A DNA stretch of 64,000 nucleotides, taken from Maricaulis sp963975345. GTDB taxonomy: Bacteria; Pseudomonadota; Alphaproteobacteria; Caulobacterales; Maricaulaceae. Below the pieces are notes generated by a model. It was not told the DNA's origin and made no database searches. It saw nothing but the letters and a program-made list of their open reading frames with translations. The position numbers and the translations under genes are program-made. The stretch is taken from positions 131,152 to 195,151 of the forward strand of contig NZ_CAXBGE010000008.1 of the NCBI RefSeq assembly GCF_963975345.1. Direction: 5' to 3'. Shown in pieces: positions 26,772-33,207 of this stretch (position 1 is the stretch's first letter; each line of letters begins with the position of its first letter).

Positions 26772-26810
26772 TTGACTCAAAATAGGTAGTAGTTATACAT
26801 AGTACCTATT
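26772..26810 (+). promoter_or_regulatory. Promoter with palindromic operator for the toxin-antitoxin pair
   Basis: TTGACT (26772-26777), a 16-base spacer and TATACA (26794-26799) form a good sigma-70-type promoter. An exact inverted repeat, AATAGGTA (26781-26788) and TACCTATT (26803-26810), flanks the -10 element, ideal for repression by the antitoxin or toxin-antitoxin complex. This patch is much more A/T-rich than its surroundings. Confidence 0.75.
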
Positions 26811-26833
26811 CAAAATCTACAAAGGTCGAGCCG

Positions 26834-27232
26834 ATGAAGTACACTCCACTCGAACATCACCTGCAAGCTCAAACCCTCAACCATATCGAGCTTCGTTTCT
26901 GCGACATTGAACGAATCATAGGCGCCACACTACCCCCTTCGGCGCGCCGTCACCGGGCATGGTGGAGCAATAATCCAAGCAACAGTGTTGCTACCTATGC
27001 CTGGTTGAATGCCGGCTATCGTTCGGCGCAAGTGGACATGGCTGGTGAGCGTCTGGTGTTCGAGCGCCGAGGCACCGCCACGCCGACCTCCCTCTCCGAG
27101 CCAGCCCGAACGCCCTATCGCGCCGCCGGGGCGGCGAGTCTTTATGGTCAGTTTCGCGGAGTGTTCAAATTTGTAGACGGGACGGCTTTGAGCGCCCCGA
27201 CCGGTGAATGCTGGGCTGCCGATCATGAGTGA
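26834..27232 (+). CDS. Putative antitoxin with DUF7662-type domain
   Basis: The 132-residue protein has two parts. Residues 1-75 look like the DUF7662 domain (FCDIERIIGATLPPSARRHRAWWSNNPSNSVATYAWLNAGYRS, then VDMAGERLVFERR). Residues 95-132 (SLYGQFRGVFKFVDGTALSAPTGECWAADHE) resemble the toxin-binding tails of VapB/Phd-type antitoxins, which usually read LYGxLKG.....T.PTGE.W. The gene is behind a palindromic operator, has AAAGG upstream, and overlaps the PIN toxin start by 8 bases. The antitoxin role is inferred from this context; the domain match is from memory. Confidence 0.75.
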   Translation: MKYTPLEHHLQAQTLNHIELRFCDIERIIGATLPPSARRHRAWWSNNPSNSVATYAWLNAGYRSAQVDMAGERLVFERRGTATPTSLSEPARTPYRAAGAASLYGQFRGVFKFVDGTALSAPTGECWAADHE

Positions 27233-27650
27233 AGCAAACCCGGCCCTACTTCTCGATACCTGTGCCGTGATCTGGATCAGTAATGGCGACCCGATCAGCA
27301 CTGAGGCGCTCGACTGCCTGAAAGCGGCAGAAGCCAGGCCGGGTTCAGTGTGGATCTCCACCATCTCGGCCTGGGAGGTGGCGACTCTGGTTGCGCGTGA
27401 CCGGCTCTCGCTCTCCATGCCAGTGGGCGCATGGTTTGAGGCCCTGACCAGCCTGCCCCAGATTACGATCGCGCCTCTGAGACCCGACCTCCTGATCAAC
27501 TCGACCGGATTGCCGGGCCAACCCCCGGCGGACCCGGCCGACCGGATGATTATCGCCACGGCGCGTCAGCACGGCCTGACCATTCTCACGCGCGACCGGG
27601 AAATTCTCGGCTATGCGGCACGCGGGCATGTCAGCGCGATGGCATGCTGA
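27225..27650 (+). CDS. VapC-type PIN domain toxin (RNase)
   Basis: This 141-residue PIN protein keeps the acidic metal-binding residues Asp11 (LLLDTCAVIW), Glu51 (SAWEVA), Asp103/Asp106 (PADPADRMI) and Asp124 (LTRDRE), so it should be an active Mg-dependent RNase. VapC toxins typically cleave tRNA or rRNA loops. I chose ATG 27225, which overlaps the antitoxin stop; a GTG 21 bases upstream is possible. The cassette is isolated from the operons on either side and behaves like an acquired module. Confidence 0.9.
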   Translation: MSEANPALLLDTCAVIWISNGDPISTEALDCLKAAEARPGSVWISTISAWEVATLVARDRLSLSMPVGAWFEALTSLPQITIAPLRPDLLINSTGLPGQPPADPADRMIIATARQHGLTILTRDREILGYAARGHVSAMAC

Positions 27651-27705
27651 GGCTGGCCTTCCACCGCCGCCTCCCCTAGATTTCGTCCCAACACGGAGAC
27701 ACGCC

Positions 27706-28137
27706 ATGAGCCTCGACGGCCCCTATGATCCGGACAATATTTTCGCGAAAATCCTGCGCGGCGAATTGCCCTGTGTGAAAGTCTATGAGGATGAGAGCGT
27801 TCTGGCTTTCATGGACATCTTCCCGCAGGCACCCGGCCATGTTCTGGTGGTTCCCAAGGAAGCGGCGCGCAATGCGCTGGAGATGTCCGATGACGGCCTT
27901 GCGGCGGCGATGCTGCGCGTCAAGCGGATCGGCAAGGCCGTGAAGGCGGCGCTGGCACCGGACGGGATTATGATTGCCCAACTCAATGGGGCGCCAGCGG
28001 GCCAGACCGTGTTCCATGTCCATTTCCACATCATCCCGCGCAGCGACGGCGCACAACTCGGCATGCATGCTGGCGGCAAGGCCGATATGGACGCGTTGAC
28101 GGCCCAGGCGAAGAAGATTGCCTCGTTTCTGGACTAG
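27706..28137 (+). CDS. HIT family protein (HINT-like)
   Basis: This 143-residue histidine-triad hydrolase starts MSLDGPYDPDNIFAKILRGELPCVKVYEDE and has FMDIFPQAPGHVLVVPKEAA and the catalytic triad HVHFHIIPR. HINT enzymes hydrolyse nucleoside phosphoramidates such as AMP-lysine. GGAGA precedes the ATG; the frame is open upstream, but into the toxin gene. It is monocistronic in appearance, 55 bases downstream of the toxin. Confidence 0.95.
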   Translation: MSLDGPYDPDNIFAKILRGELPCVKVYEDESVLAFMDIFPQAPGHVLVVPKEAARNALEMSDDGLAAAMLRVKRIGKAVKAALAPDGIMIAQLNGAPAGQTVFHVHFHIIPRSDGAQLGMHAGGKADMDALTAQAKKIASFLD

Positions 28138-28221
28138 GCGATTCCGGCCCAGCCGTCAGAGCACAAACAGGCATGGCGTGCGAAGCTCAAATCAGGAATA
28201 CTGCGGCAGCTGAAGACGGGA

Positions 28222-28446
28222 ATGACCATGCTTCAATTCCTCGCAGATATCGTGAAACCGGTCTTGACGATCGTGGTGACGATCGTCCTCATCCTCATCC
28301 TGGCGTCGGTCTTTTCGCCGGAGTTTGATGTCTGGATCCAGGACCATCTGCCGGTCTGGGAAAAACTCGAACCGGTGATCGAGACGATCCGCGAATGGCT
28401 CGGCATTGCCCGCGAAGAAACACCCTGGTGGCAATTCTGGCATTAG
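28222..28446 (+). CDS. Small single-pass membrane protein, unknown function
   Basis: The 74-residue product (or 72 from the ATG 6 bases downstream) has a hydrophobic helix (about residues 12-30, VLTIVVTIVLILILASVF) and a Trp-rich amphipathic C-terminal part with VWEKLEPVIETIREWLGI and final WWQFWH. GACGGG lies upstream. I do not recognise the family. It lies between the HIT gene and the first palindrome; its stop is 13 bases from that palindrome. Confidence 0.65.
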   Translation: MTMLQFLADIVKPVLTIVVTIVLILILASVFSPEFDVWIQDHLPVWEKLEPVIETIREWLGIAREETPWWQFWH

Positions 28447-28458
28447 GACGAGCGCCGC

Positions 28459-28482
28459 GGGGACACACTATAGTGTGTCCCC
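28459..28482. repeat. 24-bp perfect palindrome, copy 1 (REP/RAYT-associated)
   Basis: GGGGACACACTA followed immediately by its reverse complement, with no loop. Identical to copies at 30324 and 30961. On the minus strand it encodes the final GDTL residues and the TAG stop of recQ. Confidence 0.95.
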
Positions 28483-30291
28483 ATACACCGCCCCATGCTC
28501 CCGGATCGCGGCCAAAAAGGCCTCGCCAAACTCGCTCAATTTCTTCGGTCCGACACCGGTAACGGCGGCCATCTGCTCGAGATTACCCGGCTTGAGATGG
28601 CACATATCGATCAGCGTCGCATCGGCGAAGATGATATAGGCGGGAACATTACGTTCGGCGGCGATCTCACGGCGTAAGCCCTTGAGCGCGGCCAGTAAAC
28701 CGGCATCGACATCGGCCTCGGCGGCCTTGCTGGCGGCGCTGCGGCGCGGCTTCTTTTCACCCTTGCCGGGAATGAATTCGCGCAGCTCGAACGTCTCGCT
28801 GCCCTTGAGCACGGCCTCGCCGCGCGGCGTCAGCTTGAGGCCGCCATACTGGTCGATATCGACCACAAGATAGCCACCCGCCACCGCCTGACGGATCACG
28901 CCTTGCCAGAAGGGTTTGGGCCGCTCCTTGCCGACGCCATAGGTGGGCAGAGCATCATGGCCGCGCGCGCGGACCCGGTCGGTATCGCCGCCCCTGAGCA
29001 CATCGATGATGTGACCAGCGCCAAACACCTGGCCAGTGCGGACAATGGCGGAGAACAGCATTTGCGCCTCGCGCGTCCCGTCCAGCAAGACCGGAGGGTC
29101 GAGGCAGATATCGCAATTGCCGCAAGCCTGTGAGCCCGGCTCGCCGAAATAGGACAACAGGGTGATGCGCCGGCACTGGGTCGCTTCACAATAGGAGAGC
29201 AGCGCATCAAGACGCTGATGCTCGCGCCGCTTATGACCATCATCCTCGCCATCTCCATCGATGAAACGCCGGCGCAGGCTGGCGTCTCCGAGACCATAGA
29301 GCATCATCGCATCGGCCGGCGCACCATCGCGGCCAGCGCGGCCGATCTCCTGGTAATAGGCCTCCATCGAGCCGGGCATATTGAGGTGGAAGACATAGCG
29401 GATATCGGGCTTGTCGATTCCCATGCCGAAAGCGATTGTCGCGACCATGATCACGGCGTCCTCGGCCATGAATATCTCCTGGTTCTCACGCCGCTGCTCC
29501 GGTGGCATGCCGGCATGGTAGGACAGAGCGCGATAGCCCTCGCCCTGCAGCATCGCGGCGACTTCCTCGGTCAGCTTGCGCGACAGGCAATAGACGATAC
29601 CCGATTGTTCTCGCCGCTCGGCGAGAAAGCCGAGCAATTGCGGTTTCCACTGGTTCTTGGGCAGAACGGCGAGGTTGAGATTGGGGCGATCAAAGCCGCG
29701 CACCACGGTATCGCCCTGACCGCCAAACAGCTTCTCCGCGATATCGGTGCGCGTCGCGCTGTCCGCGGTGGCGGTGAAGGCCGCCAGCGTCGCCTTGGGG
29801 AAATGGTGCTTGAGCTGGGAGAGTTGCTCATATTCCGGCCGGAAGCTGGCGCCCCATTTGGAAATGCAATGCGCCTCATCGACCACAAACAGGCCGGGAT
29901 TGACTGGCTTGAGCGCATCGAGCATCCGGCCCGTCATCAGCCGTTCCGGCGAGAGATACAGAAGCTTCGCCTCGCCCGCCTGAAATGCCCGCCAGGCCGC
30001 GACATTATCCTCACGGCTACGCCCGGAATGGATCGCCGCCGCCGTCACGCCATTGGCCGCCAGCCCGGCGATCTGGTCATCCATCAGCGCCACAAGCGGC
30101 GAGACAATGATCGAAGGCCGCTCCAGCATCAAAGCCGGCACCTGATAGCACAGCGATTTACCCGCCCCGGTCGGCATCACGCACAGGGTGTGCGTCCCGG
30201 CGAGCAAGCGCTCGACGATCGGTAGCTGGCCCGGCCGGAATTCGGGAAAGCCGAACACGGAATGGAGAATGGATTGCGGGGATGGGGTCAT
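28468..30291 (-). CDS. recQ: RecQ family ATP-dependent DNA helicase
   Basis: This 607-residue 3'-5' helicase acts in recombination and fork repair. It has Walker A TGAGKS (41-46), VVDEAHCISKWG (DEAH and aromatic loop), GIVYCLSRKLTEEV, ATIAFGMGIDKPDIRYV, QEIGRAGRDG, the RQC zinc site (CRRITLLSYFG, then CGNCDIC) and a C-terminal HRDC domain (AYIIFADATLIDMCHLKP). I chose ATG 30289-30291; its Shine-Dalgarno is weak, and the frame is open to 30333 through the second palindrome. The C-terminus ends in GDTL encoded by palindrome copy 1. The whole gene sits between copies 1 and 2. Confidence 0.95.
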   Translation of the reverse strand: MTPSPQSILHSVFGFPEFRPGQLPIVERLLAGTHTLCVMPTGAGKSLCYQVPALMLERPSIIVSPLVALMDDQIAGLAANGVTAAAIHSGRSREDNVAAWRAFQAGEAKLLYLSPERLMTGRMLDALKPVNPGLFVVDEAHCISKWGASFRPEYEQLSQLKHHFPKATLAAFTATADSATRTDIAEKLFGGQGDTVVRGFDRPNLNLAVLPKNQWKPQLLGFLAERREQSGIVYCLSRKLTEEVAAMLQGEGYRALSYHAGMPPEQRRENQEIFMAEDAVIMVATIAFGMGIDKPDIRYVFHLNMPGSMEAYYQEIGRAGRDGAPADAMMLYGLGDASLRRRFIDGDGEDDGHKRREHQRLDALLSYCEATQCRRITLLSYFGEPGSQACGNCDICLDPPVLLDGTREAQMLFSAIVRTGQVFGAGHIIDVLRGGDTDRVRARGHDALPTYGVGKERPKPFWQGVIRQAVAGGYLVVDIDQYGGLKLTPRGEAVLKGSETFELREFIPGKGEKKPRRSAASKAAEADVDAGLLAALKGLRREIAAERNVPAYIIFADATLIDMCHLKPGNLEQMAAVTGVGPKKLSEFGEAFLAAIREHGAVYGDTL

Positions 30292-30323
30292 GGAGATGGC
30301 GAAATTCCAGCGATGGCGAAGAT

Positions 30324-30347
30324 GGGGACACACTATAGTGTGTCCCC
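30324..30347. repeat. 24-bp perfect palindrome, copy 2
   Basis: Identical to copies 1 and 3 (arm GGGGACACACTA). It lies 32 bases upstream of the recQ start and 16 bases from the 3' end of the transposase gene, in the gap between the two. Confidence 0.95.
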
Positions 30348-30363
30348 TTGCACTGCCTCCCGT

Positions 30364-30885
30364 TCATTCATCGCCGCGCAGGTAGGCCGCCCAGCTTCGC
30401 GTTCGCGACAACATCGCCGAAACGCAGGTCAAGCGATCGTCCCGGCCAGCGAGATGGGCCCTTGCGCTCGACCAGGGCCAGTCCTCGGCACGGCTGACAA
30501 GGCCGGATCGGACGGGATTGAGCTCGATATAACGCGCCGCGACATAGAGGTGTTCATCATCCATCGGCGTTGATTTGAATCGGCCTTGCCAGAGATAGCC
30601 TTGCCAGCCTTCGCGGGCATTGACCCGGGCCGTATAACGCTGATGCGTCCGCGCGACGGCTTTGGTCAAGCCGTCCGTATCGGACGGAACCAGGACCAAG
30701 TGGACGTGATTGGGCATCAGGCACCAAGCCCAACACACGATCCCAAACTCGTCGAATGCCTCGCGCGCCAGCTCGATATAGCTGCGGTAGTCGGCGGGAT
30801 CAAAGAAGGTTCTCTGCCGCCGATTGCCGCGCTGAATAATGTGATGAGCGCAGCCAGGATAGATGGTGCGAGGCGCTCTGGGCAT
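30364..30885 (-). CDS. REP-associated tyrosine transposase (RAYT, Y1/HUH family)
   Basis: This 173-residue single-strand transposase-like protein has the HUH motif PNHVHLVL (His60, His62), a candidate nucleophile Tyr119 in AARYIELNPVRSGLV and the RAYT signature DWPWSSARAHL. The N-terminus is YPGCAHHIIQRGNRRQRTFF. RAYTs are domesticated IS200/IS605 relatives that recognise short palindromes and are thought to spread them. Two identical 24-bp palindromes bracket this gene (30324 and 30961). GGAG precedes the ATG. It looks intact. Confidence 0.95.
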   Translation of the reverse strand: MPRAPRTIYPGCAHHIIQRGNRRQRTFFDPADYRSYIELAREAFDEFGIVCWAWCLMPNHVHLVLVPSDTDGLTKAVARTHQRYTARVNAREGWQGYLWQGRFKSTPMDDEHLYVAARYIELNPVRSGLVSRAEDWPWSSARAHLAGRDDRLTCVSAMLSRTRSWAAYLRGDE

Positions 30886-30960
30886 CGCTCCATTTTACGA
30901 GTAATTATGCAAAACACAACTTATATGATGTGAACCAGCGTTCGACCGGAGGGCGCTGAT

Positions 30961-30984
30961 GGGGACACACTATAGTGTGTCCCC
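30961..30984. repeat. 24-bp perfect palindrome, copy 3
   Basis: Identical to copies 1 and 2 (arm GGGGACACACTA). It lies 75 bases upstream of the transposase start and 5 bases beyond the stop of the DUF2306 gene. Confidence 0.95.
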
Positions 30985-30989
30985 ACTCA

Positions 30990-31811
30990 TCACATATGCG
31001 GGCTCCACATGAACATCCAGGCGCCAAATATGCCGATCGCCGTCACGACGGTGCTGAGAAGCATGAGGCCGGTCACCATCCATTTGGCACCCGCTTTTCG
31101 GCTGTCGCAGGTGCGCATGTAAATCTCCAGCACGGCGAGCGGCAGCAGGTAGCAGAGGAAGGAGATGGAGATGTCGAAGGGGCCGTCGAGATTCTCGCCG
31201 ACACCAACGGGGCCTTGCATCACGATGATCCAGGCCATGAAGCCGAGCCGGTAGAACCAGACGGCGTTAACGAGGATATAGAGCCGCATGGCCCAGCGGC
31301 GATGCCGGTCGATCTGACGCTTCATCGCGAAATTCAGCGCGATGGCCGAGGCGACGAGGATCAGGATGCCGTCAATGCTCAGGCCGATCGAGCCGATCTC
31401 GCTGAGACGGGCGCCGCGGCCCCAGACCATCCACAATCCACCCACGGCCATGAACACCGAAATGGTCATGAAGATGCGGCCATTCCAGCGGTGCAAAACG
31501 GGCACGTGGCGGCGTATGGCCGGGATGAGTTGAAAACTCCCGCCCACCGTCACCACGGCGGCGAGAAGGACGTGGGCGGCGAACATGAAATTGCCGAATG
31601 CGTCGCCCGCGCTGAATCCCATGATCAACCCGGTATCGTCCCAGGCGGCATAATCGCCCGCGGCGGTCGTCACCCCGTAGGCAACAGCGATATACGCCAC
31701 AAACAGCCATTGGCCGGTCAGGGCGACCAAAAACCAGAGAATTCCCGATGATTTCAAGGCCAACTGCGCAGCGCGGGGCTGCGGCGCAAGCGGCGTTTTG
31801 GTGTCACTCAT
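30990..31811 (-). CDS. DUF2306 multi-pass membrane protein
   Basis: The 273-residue product has about seven hydrophobic helices and the DUF2306 hallmarks HRWNGRIFMTISVFMAVGG and RHRRWAMRLYILVNAVWFYR, with a cytosolic N-terminus of about 25 residues. The histidines in or near the membrane have led to suggestions of a cytochrome-like role, but function is unknown. It diverges from a membrane-bound AraC-type regulator across 210 bases, so they may form a regulator-target pair. Palindrome copy 3 directly follows its stop. Confidence 0.8.
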   Translation of the reverse strand: MSDTKTPLAPQPRAAQLALKSSGILWFLVALTGQWLFVAYIAVAYGVTTAAGDYAAWDDTGLIMGFSAGDAFGNFMFAAHVLLAAVVTVGGSFQLIPAIRRHVPVLHRWNGRIFMTISVFMAVGGLWMVWGRGARLSEIGSIGLSIDGILILVASAIALNFAMKRQIDRHRRWAMRLYILVNAVWFYRLGFMAWIIVMQGPVGVGENLDGPFDISISFLCYLLPLAVLEIYMRTCDSRKAGAKWMVTGLMLLSTVVTAIGIFGAWMFMWSPHM

Positions 31812-32021
31812 ACGCGTATTTCCTCAAACTTGGCGCCCGGCGACGGCCAGGCGGCGCGGCTGCAATTGAGTCTCGCCCACCAGCCTTGCCGCCCGGTCGC
31901 CCAGCCGTCCCGCCGATTTGGAAATCGACCGGTATTTCTCAATTCAGAACGTGTAAGATGCTTGATCGGCGCCGCCAGCCGGTGTCTTTTTTGCAAGGGG
32001 CGAAGTTTAGAGGGACTGAGC

Positions 32022-33125
32022 ATGGATGATTTCACGCTGACAGTGCGCGTCCTGATCGTCGCGATTGCCGCCATCTGGATCGGCATAACCCTGCAACGCG
32101 AGACGCGGACGACGCTGGATTGGGCCTGGAGTTTTCTCTGCCTGGCGGTGGGCGGCATGGCGCTGCGCGGCCTGATCAGCCCCGACAACCAGCTGGCCAT
32201 TGCCGTCCTGTCTGTGTTTGCCGCCGGCGGCTGCGGTGCGGCTTGGCTTGTCTCGCGCGCGGTTTTCCGGAGCGGGGCCGCGATCCGCTGGCCCCACCTC
32301 CTTCTGGTCTCCATCATCATCCTGCCATCGCTGTTCGACCGCCTATTGATGGCGGGAGACAGTGCCGCCGTGCTGGGCGATGCGGGGTTACACGCACTGC
32401 GGGAGAGCCTGGGCACGGCGCAGTCGCTCACCAGCTCCACAGTTCTGGTGCTGGCCTTCTGGGAAGCGCTGAACGGTTGGCGCGCTGACCAGCCCATCCG
32501 CGAACGCAATCTGCGTCTCGCCTATGCCGGTGTCTATGTCAGCTGCCTGGCTGCCAGCCTGTTGTGGGCGGATAATATCGAGGGGCCGGTTGCGGTTTTG
32601 ATCCCGCTGTTGGCCGCCCTGACCATTCTGGCGCTTGGCAGCGCGACCATTATTTACCGGCACCGGTTTCCATTGCCCGCCCCGGCATCCGTCTGGGCCG
32701 TTCGGGCGGCAAGAATGCCGCGTCCAGAGCCGACCGCCGAGGAGACGAGGCTCGGCCGCCTGATCGAGCGAACGCTGCAGGAGGACCGGGTCTATCTCGA
32801 TCCCGAGTTGAAGGTCGCCGAACTGGCAAAACGGCTCGGCGAACCGGAATACAAGATCAGCCGGGCCATTACCGGGCCGCTCGGACGTGCCAATTTCAAC
32901 CAGCTGGTCAATAGCTACCGCGTATCTCACGCCGCCCGGCTGTTGGCAGATCCGGACCGGATCGAGCAACCGATTCTCGACATCGCGCTCGAAAGCGGCT
33001 TTGCCTCGCTGGGCCCGTTCAACCGGGCCTTCAAGGACAGCGAGCAAATGACACCGCGCGAGTATCGCCGGGACCGGTCAGGCGGAACGCACAACGTTCC
33101 GGGCGACCTGATCAATTTCGGTTGA
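32022..33125 (+). CDS. Membrane-anchored AraC family transcriptional regulator
   Basis: The 367-residue product has six or seven N-terminal hydrophobic helices (about residues 5-215) fused to a C-terminal AraC/XylS-type helix-turn-helix domain (about 250-350). The latter includes LKVAELAKRLGEPEYKISRAI and ILDIALESGFASLGPFNRAFKDSEQMTPREYR. Such proteins act from the cytoplasmic membrane, with the membrane part sensing an unknown signal. I chose ATG 32022 with GAGGGA upstream; the frame is open to 31830 without family features. Its divergent neighbour DUF2306 is the obvious candidate target. Confidence 0.88.
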   Translation: MDDFTLTVRVLIVAIAAIWIGITLQRETRTTLDWAWSFLCLAVGGMALRGLISPDNQLAIAVLSVFAAGGCGAAWLVSRAVFRSGAAIRWPHLLLVSIIILPSLFDRLLMAGDSAAVLGDAGLHALRESLGTAQSLTSSTVLVLAFWEALNGWRADQPIRERNLRLAYAGVYVSCLAASLLWADNIEGPVAVLIPLLAALTILALGSATIIYRHRFPLPAPASVWAVRAARMPRPEPTAEETRLGRLIERTLQEDRVYLDPELKVAELAKRLGEPEYKISRAITGPLGRANFNQLVNSYRVSHAARLLADPDRIEQPILDIALESGFASLGPFNRAFKDSEQMTPREYRRDRSGGTHNVPGDLINFG

Positions 33126-33152
33126 GCTCAACTCAAATTTCCTGCAACGAAA

Positions 33153-33177
33153 AACGGCGCCCCATCGGAGCGCCGTT
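33153..33177. terminator. Bidirectional terminator between the AraC gene and clpA
   Basis: AACGGCGC (33153-33160) pairs with GCGCCGTT (33170-33177) around a 9-base loop. On the minus strand TTTTTCG follows, giving a strong signal for clpA; on the plus strand the T-tract is weaker (CTCTTGTTG). Confidence 0.85.
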
Positions 33178-33207
33178 CTCTTGTTGTCTGGAGCGTGAAG
33201 TGGAAGC

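Noticed and set aside
26519..26785. 88-codon plus-strand frame between the DUF2007 gene and the toxin-antitoxin promoter
   Set aside because: Its start lies inside the DUF2007 gene, the composition is Pro/Arg-rich, and it runs into the palindromic promoter; no family features.
28459..30984. Reading the whole palindrome-bounded block as a composite transposon with recQ as cargo
   Set aside because: RAYT systems are not known to carry cargo, and there are no target-site duplications or a second transposase. Kept only as a question.
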